A stretch of DNA of 64,000 nt from Hahella sp. HNIBRBA332 (GTDB lineage Bacteria; Pseudomonadota; Gammaproteobacteria; Pseudomonadales; Oleiphilaceae), in contig NZ_CP132203.1 of NCBI RefSeq assembly GCF_030719035.1, positions 372,001 through 436,000 of the forward strand, in the 5' to 3' direction. The position numbers were made by a program, and so were the translations under genes. The notes beneath the pieces were generated by a model. It searched no databases. It was given only the letters and a program-made list of their open reading frames with translations, and was not told where the DNA came from. Positions 43,373 through 51,675 of the stretch are shown in pieces (position 1 is the stretch's first letter; each line of letters begins with the position of its first letter).

Positions 43373-44545
43373 ATGGCCTTAAAGGTCCTGGTAGTAGATG
43401 ATTCGGGATTTTTCAGACGTCGCCTTTGCGAGATCCTGAACTCCATAAGCGATGTCGATGTCGTCGGCACGGCCAGCAATGGCCGCGAAGGCGTGGAGAT
43501 GGCGCTAAAACTGAAACCCGACGTCATCACCATGGACTATGAGATGCCGGTCATGGACGGCATTACCGCGGTCAAGGAAATCATGCGGGTTCAGCCCACG
43601 CCGGTGTTGATGTTTTCTTCTCTTACCTACGAAGGCGCCCGAGTGACCTTTGACGCTCTGGAAGCGGGCGCGGTGGATTTTCTGCCGAAGAGCTTCGAGG
43701 CGATGTCCGGCGACGCCTCCAAGATCAAGCGCCTGCTGCACGATCGTATTAAAGAAGTTTCACGCGCCAAATATCGTATGTCCGGGGCCTCCGCTCCGGC
43801 GTCGGAACTGGCCAAACCCGCGCCCCCGACGCCTGTACGCGAGCCGTCCAAGCCCGCCGCGCCCACGCCGCGCGCTGCAGAGGCGCGCGCCAAGGCGCCG
43901 CCAGCCAAACCGGAGCCGAAGGTAGAGCCAAAACCGGAAGTGAAGGCGGCGAAATCCCGGCGCACGCCGCGTCAGGACTATAAAGTGGTGCTGATTGGCA
44001 CTTCCACCGGCGGTCCAGTGGCGCTGCAAAAAATTCTCACCCGCTTACCAGGCGCGTTCCCTGCGCCACTGGTGCTGGTGCAGCATATGCCGGCCTCCTT
44101 TACGCCGGCGTTTGCCGAACGTCTGAATCGTCTGTCGCAACTGTCCGTCAAACAGGCGGAGAACGGTGAGATTCTCAAGCCTGGATGGGCCTACATTGCG
44201 CCCGGCGGTAAACAGACGCTGATTGAGCGCGTTGGCGCCCAGGCGCGGGTCAAGATTCTCGACGGCGACGAGCGACTCCACTACAAACCCTGCGTGGACG
44301 TTACTTTTGGCTCCTGCGCCAAGATGTTTCCCGGCAAAGTATTGGGCGTCATCCTGACCGGTATGGGGGCGGATGGCCGCGAAGGCTGCCGCATGCTGAA
44401 AGAGAGTGGTTCTGTGGTCTGGTCCCAGGATGAGGCGACCAGTGTGATTTATGGTATGCCGATGGCGGTGGCCACCGCCGGTCTGTCGGATGAAGTTTTA
44501 GCCTTGGATGAATTTGCGCCGCGGTTGATTGACGGTGTCGGATAA
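43373..44545 (+). CDS. cheB: Chemotaxis methylesterase CheB
   Basis: A 390-residue receiver-esterase. The receiver has D55 (ITMDYEMPVMDG). A basic Pro/Ala/Lys-rich linker spans about residues 140-200. The esterase domain carries the catalytic serine in IGTSTGGPVAL, the histidine in VQHMP and the aspartate in LTGMGADGREG. It demethylates and deamidates chemoreceptors. Its stop codon overlaps the motC start. Confidence 0.96.
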   Translation: MALKVLVVDDSGFFRRRLCEILNSISDVDVVGTASNGREGVEMALKLKPDVITMDYEMPVMDGITAVKEIMRVQPTPVLMFSSLTYEGARVTFDALEAGAVDFLPKSFEAMSGDASKIKRLLHDRIKEVSRAKYRMSGASAPASELAKPAPPTPVREPSKPAAPTPRAAEARAKAPPAKPEPKVEPKPEVKAAKSRRTPRQDYKVVLIGTSTGGPVALQKILTRLPGAFPAPLVLVQHMPASFTPAFAERLNRLSQLSVKQAENGEILKPGWAYIAPGGKQTLIERVGAQARVKILDGDERLHYKPCVDVTFGSCAKMFPGKVLGVILTGMGADGREGCRMLKESGSVVWSQDEATSVIYGMPMAVATAGLSDEVLALDEFAPRLIDGVG

Positions 44546-45285
44546 TGGACTTACTCAGCATCGTGGGCGTCCTGATCGCCCTGGTGGCGATCATCGGCGG
44601 CAACATGATCGAAGGCGGCGATGTTTCCTCCTTACTGAATCTGCCCGCAGCCCTCATTGTCGTGGGTGGCACATTCGGCGCTATCGTGCTGCAACATTCC
44701 GGCAAAGTGTTGAAGCGCTCCTTCAAGCAGTTCATCTGGGTCTTCCTCCCTCCCTATATCAGTTTTGAAGACGGCATTCAGAAAGTGATTTCCTGGAGTA
44801 TGGTGGCTCGTAAGGAAGGCTTGCTGGGGTTGGAGTCCGTGGCGGAAAAAGAACGCGATCCCTTTTCCCGCAAAGGGCTGCAACTGCTGGTGGACGGCGC
44901 GGAGCCGGAATCCATCCGCAACATTATGGAGCTGGAGCTTAACAGTCGCGAGCTGCGGGAGCTGGACGCCAGTAAAGTATATGAAGCCATGGGCGGTTAC
45001 GCGCCCACCTTGGGGATTCTGGGCGCTGTACTTGGGTTGATTCAGGTTATGAGCCATTTGGAGGATCCCTCCATGCTGGGTCCTGGCATCGCTACGGCGT
45101 TTGTCGCCACTATCTACGGGGTCGCGCTGGCTAACCTGTTCTACTTTCCCATCGCCAATAAACTGAAAGGCATTGTTCACGAGCAATCGCTGTTGCGGGA
45201 AATGATGATTGAGGGCATCGTCGGCATTGCTGAAGGGGAGAATCCCAAAGCGATAGAATTGAAGCTGAAAGGGTTTCTGCAATGA
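44545..45285 (+). CDS. motC: Flagellar stator protein MotC (MotA family)
   Basis: A 246-residue stator subunit with four membrane segments. The C-terminal half has the conserved GGYAPTLGILGAVLGLI and GIATAFVATIYGVALANLFYF helices. Together with MotD it forms an ion channel bound to FliG. It lies between cheB and motD as in Pseudomonas, where this is the second stator set. The sequence does not tell me whether protons or sodium ions drive it. Confidence 0.93.
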   Translation: MDLLSIVGVLIALVAIIGGNMIEGGDVSSLLNLPAALIVVGGTFGAIVLQHSGKVLKRSFKQFIWVFLPPYISFEDGIQKVISWSMVARKEGLLGLESVAEKERDPFSRKGLQLLVDGAEPESIRNIMELELNSRELRELDASKVYEAMGGYAPTLGILGAVLGLIQVMSHLEDPSMLGPGIATAFVATIYGVALANLFYFPIANKLKGIVHEQSLLREMMIEGIVGIAEGENPKAIELKLKGFLQ

Positions 45286-45330
45286 CGCCAGTTACTACCC
45301 CTCCATGCCGATAAGCGGGAGTCGCCAGCC

Positions 45331-46113
45331 ATGAGAAAGCGCCGCCGCAACCGAGAAGAATCCCATAACCACGAACGCTGGCTGGTGTCCTATGCGGACT
45401 TCATTACGTTGCTGTTCGCATTTTTCGTGGTGATGTACTCAGTTTCCTCCGTCAACGAAGGCAAATACAAAGTCCTGTCTGAAACGCTGGAAGGGGTTTT
45501 CAACGCCACGCAGCGCAGTGTCAATCCCATTCAGGTTGGACAACAGACCGCGGCGCCTCCACAAAGCGATTCGCCTGCGATACAACCTTTCGACAGTCCG
45601 GAAAGCCAGCCTGGCGAGACGACGGAAGAGCAGGCCGGAGAGCGCTTGCAGGAAATCGCCAATCGCTTTAACTACCGGTTAAAAGGGTTGATTGGGCAAG
45701 GCATGGTGTCGATTAACGAAAACGACAACTGGATCGAGTTGTCCTTGCGCAACAATTTACTGTTCAACAGTGGCGACGCCGTGCCGGTGGACGCTGCGTT
45801 CAATCTGATCGACGGCATCGCCGGTATTCTCAAGGACTATCCCAACGCCATCTTGGTGGAAGGCTTCACCGACAACGTGCCCATTCGTAGCTCGGTGTAT
45901 CCCTCCAACTGGGAACTGTCCTCCGCGCGTTCAGCGGCGGTAGCGCGCTTGTTGATTATCGGCGGCGTTGATCCCCGGCGTTTGGCGGCGGTGGGATACG
46001 GCGAATATCAGCCGGTCGCCCGTAACGATACGTCGGAGGGGCGGCAAAGAAACCGTCGGGTGGTTTTGTTGGTGGCCAAGGACGCTAAAGTTCGTCTCAC
46101 CATGCGGCGCTGA
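45331..46113 (+). CDS. motD: Flagellar stator protein MotD (MotB family)
   Basis: A 260-residue protein with a basic N-terminus, one membrane helix with the ion-carrying D23 (SYADFITLLFAFFVVMYS), a short linker and an OmpA-like peptidoglycan-binding domain (VEGFTDNVPIRSSVYPSNWELS, then GYGEYQPVARNDT and GRQRNRRV). It anchors MotC to the cell wall. Confidence 0.93.
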   Translation: MRKRRRNREESHNHERWLVSYADFITLLFAFFVVMYSVSSVNEGKYKVLSETLEGVFNATQRSVNPIQVGQQTAAPPQSDSPAIQPFDSPESQPGETTEEQAGERLQEIANRFNYRLKGLIGQGMVSINENDNWIELSLRNNLLFNSGDAVPVDAAFNLIDGIAGILKDYPNAILVEGFTDNVPIRSSVYPSNWELSSARSAAVARLLIIGGVDPRRLAAVGYGEYQPVARNDTSEGRQRNRRVVLLVAKDAKVRLTMRR

Positions 46114-46190
46114 CCGGGTCAGGCCTGACGCGCCACTTTCCCGCCAATTGACTATTTATCCTGCTGAAACAGGCCATGAGATCCTAGCAT

Positions 46191-46206
46191 TGGCATATAT
46201 CATGCA
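46191..46206 (+). promoter_or_regulatory. Predicted sigma-54 promoter upstream of parC
   Basis: TGGCATATATCATGCA has GG at 46192-46193 and GC at 46204-46205, TGGCA in the -24 box and TGCA in the -12 box. It lies about 200 bases before the ParC gene, in a 295-base gap after motD that otherwise holds nothing I can name. Confidence 0.6.
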
Positions 46207-46408
46207 ATCTCTCCATGGCGAAACAAGGAAAGGCGGATTGCGGCGCAGGCTTGCCGTCATTCCACATCGGGATTGTCATTAATACCCGTCACTGTGAGCT
46301 TCTATACTGTCATTAGGAACTCTGTTGCGACGTGGCGAAAGCGCGTAGCGGAAACACGGTGACGAGTTGTCGTCATCTGTCTGAACATCAACGCGGGGAG
46401 TATCAACC

Positions 46409-47224
46409 GTGCGAATCTGGACCGTCGCGAATCAAAAAGGAGGCGTGGGTAAAACCACCACCGCCGTCGCCCTCGGCGGGATTCTGGCGCAACAAGGCAA
46501 GCGGGTGCTGTTGCTGGACTTGGATCCGCACGGCTCGCTGACGTCTTATTTCAAATATGATCCGGACAGTATCCGCGGCAGCGTATACGACTTATTCATG
46601 CATGAGGGCAAAGTGCCGGCGGATCTACCGCGCACCCTGATCCGCGACACCAGCCATCCCAATCTTAAACTGCTGCCGGCGTCCACGGCGCAGGCCACAC
46701 TGGAGCGGAAAATGGTGGGCGTGGAAGGCATGGGGTTGATCATTTCCAAGTCCCTGGCGCATCTGTGGGACGATTTCGATTACGCTTTTCTGGATAACAC
46801 GCCGGTGCTCGGCGTACTGCTCATCAATGCGCTGGCGGCCTGCCAGCATATTCTGATACCGGTGCAGACTGAATTTCTGGCGTTAAAGGGTCTGGAGCGC
46901 ATGCTGCATACCCTTGGCATGGTAATGAAGAGCCAAAAGAATCCGCTTTCCTATACCGTCATACCCACGATGTTCGACCGTCGTACTCATGCGTCAGTGC
47001 AGACCTTTCGCACTCTGCGGCATCAGTATGGCGACGTGGTATGGCGCTATGCGATTCCAGTGGACACCAAATTCCGCGACGCCAGCCGGGCGGGCGTGAT
47101 TCCTTCCGTGTATGACGCCGCCACCCATGGTGTGCGCGGCTACGAAAAACTGTTGCATGACCTGTTGGAAGCCAACGTGGGGTTCAATCCGCCGTCTCAA
47201 GCCCAGGCGGGCGGAGCGGCGTAA
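46409..47224 (+). CDS. parC: ParA-like ATPase ParC (polar chemotaxis array positioning)
   Basis: A 271-residue ParA/MinD-family ATPase with Walker A NQKGGVGKTT (K10, K15) and LLLDLDPHGSL. GTG start. In Vibrio and Pseudomonas the ParA homologue beside parP and cheW directs chemotaxis arrays to the pole. It is not likely the chromosome-partition ParA, since no parB or parS is nearby. Confidence 0.88.
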   Translation: MRIWTVANQKGGVGKTTTAVALGGILAQQGKRVLLLDLDPHGSLTSYFKYDPDSIRGSVYDLFMHEGKVPADLPRTLIRDTSHPNLKLLPASTAQATLERKMVGVEGMGLIISKSLAHLWDDFDYAFLDNTPVLGVLLINALAACQHILIPVQTEFLALKGLERMLHTLGMVMKSQKNPLSYTVIPTMFDRRTHASVQTFRTLRHQYGDVVWRYAIPVDTKFRDASRAGVIPSVYDAATHGVRGYEKLLHDLLEANVGFNPPSQAQAGGAA

Positions 47225-47274
47225 CGTAAGGGCGGCGGAGGTCGCCGCAGGCATTAAAGGATATTTGTTTAGTA

Positions 47275-48534
47275 ATGGCAGATAAGCAGTTCGCCGATCC
47301 TGATAACTACGATAAGGCAGTCCTCGATTATATTGACGACCTGCTGCGCGCGCCTGCGCCGGAGACGGACGATGAGCCTTCTGGCGCTGATTCTTCGGCG
47401 CAGCAGGACAAGTCCGGCGCCGCACCAGCGTCTGCAAAAGAGGCTGACGTCACAGAGGCCTCAAGTCTGGCGGGTGAACGTGAGCAAGCCTCGTCCACAG
47501 CGAATGACCCACCGCAGACTCTGTCACAACCTATCAAACCGCATCCAACGAAACCGCAACCGGAGACGCCTGCGAACGAACGCGCCATAGCCGCGCCGCG
47601 TCACAAAGCGGTTCCGCCAGGGAAGGAGGTGGACATGAATTCGGCGGAGAAAGAAAGCGCATCGACGCACTCTGCGGCGGAAGCGTTACTGGAGCAGGGT
47701 CGCATGACGCTTGCGCGCCAACGTATGCTCGCCCGGCAGGCTGAGCAGGCGCGTCTGGCGCTGCAGGAACCGCCCAGGCTGGTGATGCCGATGCCCAAAG
47801 TGGCCCCTCCGCCGCCAGCGCCGACGGAGACGGAGAAAAAACCGTCGGTGGCGGAACGAAGCGCGGCGCTGCGGGAAAAGTTAAAGCAGTGGCGTGTCTC
47901 TGAGCCGAAAGAAGAAGAGCAGGAGCTGCAGTCGCTGGCGCGTCAAAAACTTGAAGCAAGGCGTCAAGAACGTGACGCGCCGATGGCGGAGCCGGAAGTG
48001 ACGCAGCAGGAAGAGGTTGACGTTGAGGCGGGCTTCGGCGGCGCGCCGGATGGCTGGGCCGCTAACGGCAGGCCGGTGTGGGCGCAGGAGCGTTTCGAAT
48101 GCCTTCTGTTTAATGTGGCGGGCCTGAAACTGGCGGTGCCGTTGATTTCTCTTGGCGGCGTACATGCGATGGATCATGAAACCACGCCGCTGTTCGGCAT
48201 GCCTTCCTGGTTTGTCGGGCTGATTCCTGTGGCGGGAATGAATGTGAGAGTTGTGGATACGGCGCAATGGGTCATGCCTGATCGCTACAAGGCGCAATAT
48301 CGGGAAAATATCCGTTACATCATTCGATTACATGATTCTGAGTGGGGACTCGGCTGCGATTTCATTGCGGAGGCGTTTACTCTGGAGCCGGATCAGGTGC
48401 GTTGGCGCAGCGAGCGCTCCAAGCGACCATGGCTGGCCGGTACGGTGGTGACGCATATGTGCGCGCTGCTGGATGTGGATGGGTTGGAGCAACAATTGAA
48501 TCAGTCATCCGCCAAAGCCGGTAAAAAGGGCTGA
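47275..48534 (+). CDS. parP: ParP, CheW-domain array tether
   Basis: A 419-residue protein. Residues 1-270 are low-complexity (Pro, Ala, Glu, Gln) with charged helical segments such as LREKLKQWRVSEPKEEEQ. The C-terminal 140 residues are a CheW-like domain (FECLLFNVAGLKLAVPLISL at its start). ParP links ParC to the CheA linker and keeps arrays polar. It lies between parC and cheW. Confidence 0.85.
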   Translation: MADKQFADPDNYDKAVLDYIDDLLRAPAPETDDEPSGADSSAQQDKSGAAPASAKEADVTEASSLAGEREQASSTANDPPQTLSQPIKPHPTKPQPETPANERAIAAPRHKAVPPGKEVDMNSAEKESASTHSAAEALLEQGRMTLARQRMLARQAEQARLALQEPPRLVMPMPKVAPPPPAPTETEKKPSVAERSAALREKLKQWRVSEPKEEEQELQSLARQKLEARRQERDAPMAEPEVTQQEEVDVEAGFGGAPDGWAANGRPVWAQERFECLLFNVAGLKLAVPLISLGGVHAMDHETTPLFGMPSWFVGLIPVAGMNVRVVDTAQWVMPDRYKAQYRENIRYIIRLHDSEWGLGCDFIAEAFTLEPDQVRWRSERSKRPWLAGTVVTHMCALLDVDGLEQQLNQSSAKAGKKG

Positions 48535-48662
48535 CGCAGAACCGGCGACAGACCGGGGTGGTTGGCAAAATCCGCTGGCATAGATCCTGCGTTGTTCTAT
48601 ATTAATTAAGTACAAACGCTAGAAATTTGACGCTCAGCGTCGGGAGAAAGAGGTTAAACGCT

Positions 48663-49148
48663 ATGGCATCCTATTCAGGGCAGGGCCAAAGTTCAGAAGA
48701 TCCGATTCTGCAATACGTGACCTTCAAGTTGGATCATGAAACTTACGGCATCAATGTTATGCAGATCCAGGAGGTGTTGCGCTATACGGAAATCGCCCCG
48801 GTGCCTGGCGCGCCGGACTACGTTCTCGGCATTATTAATCTGCGCGGCAATGTCGTCACAGTCATCGACACCCGCAAGCGGTTTGGCTTGTCGGAAGCGG
48901 AGGTTAGCGATCACACCCGGATTGTGGTGATTGAGGTGGATAATCAAGTCGTGGGCATTCTGGTGGATTCTGTGGCGGAAGTGGTTTATCTGCGGCAGTC
49001 GGAAATGGAAACCGCTCCAAATGTCGGCAACGAGGAAAGCGCCAAATTCATTCAAGGCGTGTGCAACAAGAATGGAGAACTGATTATTCTGGTTGAATTC
49101 GAAAAAATGATGTCAGAAGAAGAGTGGTCCGAGGTGGCGTCCTTGTGA
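48663..49148 (+). CDS. cheW: Chemotaxis coupling protein CheW
   Basis: A 161-residue CheW that joins receptors to CheA. The motifs QYVTFKLDHETYGINVMQIQ at the start and IINLRGNVVTVIDTRKRFGL in the middle are typical. The ATG at 48663 has GGGAGAAAGAGG upstream; a GTG or ATG further up would add a non-conserved lead. Confidence 0.96.
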   Translation: MASYSGQGQSSEDPILQYVTFKLDHETYGINVMQIQEVLRYTEIAPVPGAPDYVLGIINLRGNVVTVIDTRKRFGLSEAEVSDHTRIVVIEVDNQVVGILVDSVAEVVYLRQSEMETAPNVGNEESAKFIQGVCNKNGELIILVEFEKMMSEEEWSEVASL

Positions 49149-49186
49149 TCAGTCTCACCCAATAAGCTGGCGCGGGAGGATAAGTT

Positions 49187-49597
49187 ATGAATCCGCAATT
49201 TATGAGTTGGGAGTTGCTTGTGTCCCTGTGTTTCGGGCTGATTGTCGCGATTGCCTGCTTCACAATCTGTCGGATGCAGGCCAAGCGCATTGTACGTCTG
49301 GAAATCGAAGTCGGGCAGATGCGGGATAAGCTCAATATGCTCTCCGACAGCGGCATTGGCGTGGGCCGGAAGGTGGTTTCCATTGATCAGCGTCTGAAAG
49401 CCGCTGAACTCAAGCAGAAAGAACTGCAAACGATGGATGTGCAAAAGGTGTCTTACAATGAAGCGGCCCGTTTGTTGGCGTTGGGCGCGGAAGTAGAGGA
49501 TTTGGTGAAAGCCTGCGGCCTGACCAGGGCTGAGGCGGATTTGATCAAGGCGCTGCATTCCAGTCAAAGTGTAGCGCAGAGACCTGCGCGGCATTGA
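49187..49597 (+). CDS. DUF2802 protein of the chemotaxis cluster
   Basis: A 136-residue protein with one N-terminal membrane helix (LLVSLCFGLIVAIACFTICRM), a coiled segment and a small C-terminal helical domain (YNEAARLLALGAEVEDLVKACGL). It matches the DUF2802 family that follows cheW in Pseudomonas. Function unknown. Last gene of the motility block; a terminator follows. Confidence 0.85.
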   Translation: MNPQFMSWELLVSLCFGLIVAIACFTICRMQAKRIVRLEIEVGQMRDKLNMLSDSGIGVGRKVVSIDQRLKAAELKQKELQTMDVQKVSYNEAARLLALGAEVEDLVKACGLTRAEADLIKALHSSQSVAQRPARH

Positions 49598-49656
49598 TCC
49601 GAACCGATTCCGCCTGACAGACAGGCGGACGAAGAGGTTTATCTATAAAAGTTCAG

Positions 49657-49690
49657 ACCCGGCTGTGGCGCTGTCGCCGCAGCCGGGTTT
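49657..49690 (+). terminator. Terminator of the motility block
   Basis: ACCCGGCTGTGG (from 49657) pairs, with one G-U, with the arm ending CCGCAGCCGGGTTT (49677-49690). A short T-rich stretch follows. It lies about 60 bases after the DUF2802 gene and also close to the end of the converging minus-strand gene, so it may work in both directions. Confidence 0.6.
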
Positions 49691-49694
49691 GTCG

Positions 49695-50345
49695 TTATAG
49701 GGTCTCTTTACTTTCTTTTTCTTGCTTCAATAGCGCCACCGCCAGTTTGACATCCTCGGACAGTGAGCTGTCCTCGCCTTTCTTGAGCACCGGCAACACC
49801 ATGAAGTGTACGCTGCCGTCTGCGCTGGTCACACTGGTGGCGATGATGGCGTCGCCCTCAGTCGCTGCGCCATAGTAATCGGCGATAATATCCGACGGCT
49901 TCTCCGTGAGCCCGCCAAGCCGCTCGGCTTCAGTGTTGTCGAAAAGAAGGATTTCGCCGGACTGGGAAAGCTTCTGCAACAGCCTTTCTGTCTGCGGATC
50001 AAATGGGAAATTACTGGTGTCGACGTAACGTAACCCTTCCGTTTCGATAAAGTCATACAGCTCTGCGCTAAGCGATGTGGAGGCCTGCGATACCCATGGT
50101 CCGGTGTCCTGAACCGGCTCTTCCACTTCGGGAGCGGTTTCGGCCGCCATCTGTGACGCGGTCTCCTCCATAAATTCGGGAGAAACGCCCGTCAGCGTCG
50201 CCTCCTGATTTTCCGCCGGAATTTCCATTGCAGTGGATTGCGATGCGAGCTTCGCGTCAGCGTCGTCGCCGTTTGTGTGGTAGAGAAAGACGCCTGCCGC
50301 CAGACACAGGGGCGCGCCCCATAAAACGATTTTTTTAACTGACAT
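49695..50345 (-). CDS. Membrane-anchored acidic protein downstream of the toxin gene
   Basis: A 216-residue protein I do not recognise. A short basic start and one hydrophobic segment (IVLWGAPLCLAAGVFLY, residues about 5-21) suggest it is anchored in the inner membrane with the rest in the periplasm; the sole Cys in that segment lacks a good lipobox. Residues 25-90 are acidic and disordered-looking, and the C-terminal part (from SLSAELYDFIETEGLRYVD) looks folded. It lies 74 bases after the toxin gene on the same strand. The ATG at 50345 has AAGG at good spacing. Confidence 0.7.
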   Translation of the reverse strand: MSVKKIVLWGAPLCLAAGVFLYHTNGDDADAKLASQSTAMEIPAENQEATLTGVSPEFMEETASQMAAETAPEVEEPVQDTGPWVSQASTSLSAELYDFIETEGLRYVDTSNFPFDPQTERLLQKLSQSGEILLFDNTEAERLGGLTEKPSDIIADYYGAATEGDAIIATSVTSADGSVHFMVLPVLKKGEDSSLSEDVKLAVALLKQEKESKETL

Positions 50346-50381
50346 AATGATCACCTTCTACTTGTCATGTCCGCCGGAAGT

Positions 50382-50400
50382 GGCTCCCCGTCGGGGAGCC
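50382..50400 (-). promoter_or_regulatory. Intercistronic hairpin between toxin and partner gene
   Basis: GGCTCCCC (50382-50389) and GGGGAGCC (50393-50400) form a perfect 8-bp stem with a 3-base loop between the two genes. No T-run follows on the minus strand, so it is more likely a stability or attenuation hairpin than a full terminator. Confidence 0.6.
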
Positions 50401-50419
50401 GTCAGCCTGATGGGGTCCG

Positions 50420-51343
50420 TTAGTGGTACAGGCTGTCCTTCCATGAGATAGACACGACGCGATTGGCTTTGGTCCACTCGCTGTAGTCGTTGTAGCCCTT
50501 CCAGCTGAAATTGGAATGGAAAGAGCACCAGTCGCGAGCGAAGTGGTAATGAGTCTTCTGCCAGTTCGCTTCCAGCTTCAAGCGCGTGTAATCGACGCCG
50601 TCATTCAAATCATACTTGCGGTACAGCACCACCGCTTCCGGTTTGAAGTCCGAAGTCATCACTGTCGGCAATTCGCTGGTCGGGATGAGGTTGTTGATGC
50701 CGCAGCCCCAGAAGAGATAAGTCCATGCATAAAGCAGGTTATCCTTTGGCGGCGTGCGATGCTTGATGGTCTGGTTGACGATATTCCAGGTAACGCCTTC
50801 TGTGCCCTGGTCAAAATCCGTCACTGTCTTGAACTCTTCCTGATTGTAGGTAATCCGTGTGCTCCAGGAGACGCCGCCATTAATGCTTGGCGATTCCTCG
50901 TTGAGCGTAAAGCCCAGGTTGAAGTCCGTTGATTCGCTCACCTGAGCGCTGGAGATGGTGTTGGAGGGAGCGTGACTCAGGTGGCGCAGTCTGGAGCCGT
51001 CCTGATATCCCACTTTTAGCTGGAACGCAGTCGGCACCGTATAACGGTAGTCCGCGCTGGTTCCTGACTCATACAGAGTTTGACGGGAAGGCACGTTGGT
51101 CATATCGAACCCCGAGCCTCCGTTGAGCACCAGTTTTACTTCCTTGATCCCTTCAGGATAGTGAGACTGGTTCCAGGCGTTTTGCACGGTGTAAACGAGC
51201 CGGATACGTTTGCCCCTGGCGTCGCTGTTATCTAATTCGTACAAAGTGCTGGTGTAAGATTTAATAGTGTCTCCCGCGTGGGCGAGGCCGGCTGTGAGAC
51301 ACAGCCCGGTTAACACTTTTGCATACAGCTTTGCGGTTCTCAT
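50420..51343 (-). CDS. Leukocidin/alpha-hemolysin family beta-barrel pore-forming toxin
   Basis: A 307-residue secreted protein with a signal peptide (cleavage likely after AHA, residue 23). The mature 284 residues resemble staphylococcal bicomponent leukocidins and alpha-hemolysin over their length as I recall them: RIRLVYTVQNAW and VKLVLNGG in the N-terminal sandwich, SWSTRITYNQEEFKT (residues 159-173) after the stem, a rim-like FWGCGINNLIPTSELP, SDFKPEAVVLYRK, and a C-terminal SWKGYND (280-286) with W290, R295 and W301. Residues 134-160, rich in Ser and Gly, are the probable stem. C214 and C273 could form a disulfide. Such toxins assemble into ring oligomers on target membranes. Target and second component are unknown. 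Confidence 0.82.
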   Translation of the reverse strand: MRTAKLYAKVLTGLCLTAGLAHAGDTIKSYTSTLYELDNSDARGKRIRLVYTVQNAWNQSHYPEGIKEVKLVLNGGSGFDMTNVPSRQTLYESGTSADYRYTVPTAFQLKVGYQDGSRLRHLSHAPSNTISSAQVSESTDFNLGFTLNEESPSINGGVSWSTRITYNQEEFKTVTDFDQGTEGVTWNIVNQTIKHRTPPKDNLLYAWTYLFWGCGINNLIPTSELPTVMTSDFKPEAVVLYRKYDLNDGVDYTRLKLEANWQKTHYHFARDWCSFHSNFSWKGYNDYSEWTKANRVVSISWKDSLYH

Positions 51344-51637
51344 ACTTATTCTACCTCGCGTCAGCTTTTACTATTTTTTTTGTTGGCCTATGCAGATTGA
51401 ATTAAGAAAAATTCAAAAAGAACAGGCTTCTGTATCGTATAAGTAGGATTTTTGACCTGCAATTGGCTCATGATAGATTGTCATATTGAGCCCTGATGAT
51501 GGCGCGAAAAGATAACCCTTAACCTAACCGTCAAAGATGAAAATGGCGTTAAAAAGATGTTGTTGAAAGCTGTTGATCAGGCTGTAAGCCAAGTGTAGCG
51601 TGGAGTTTGGCCGCTTAAACTTTGCGTGATATGAAAG
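51344..51637. other. Intergenic region upstream of the toxin gene
   Basis: About 290 bases without a gene, AT-rich next to the toxin start. The minus-strand toxin promoter should be here; I see no strong match. No operator-like repeats stand out apart from the terminator hairpin at its far end. Confidence 0.45.
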
Positions 51638-51657
51638 GACGGCGCAGGTGCGCCGTC
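51638..51657 (-). terminator. Terminator of the AlgP-like gene
   Basis: GACGGCGC (51638-51645) and GCGCCGTC (51650-51657) form a perfect 8-bp stem with a 4-base loop; on the minus strand CTTTCAT follows. It lies just after the minus-strand gene stop. Confidence 0.6.
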
Positions 51658-51675
51658 ACTGAAGAAAGCTGAACG

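Noticed and set aside
42364..43533. 389-codon minus-strand frame opposite cheA/cheB
   Set aside because: Spans the junction of two real genes; His/Arg-rich shadow.
46409..47224. ParC considered as a chromosome-partition ParA
   Set aside because: No parB, gid or oriC features nearby; neighbours are parP and cheW.
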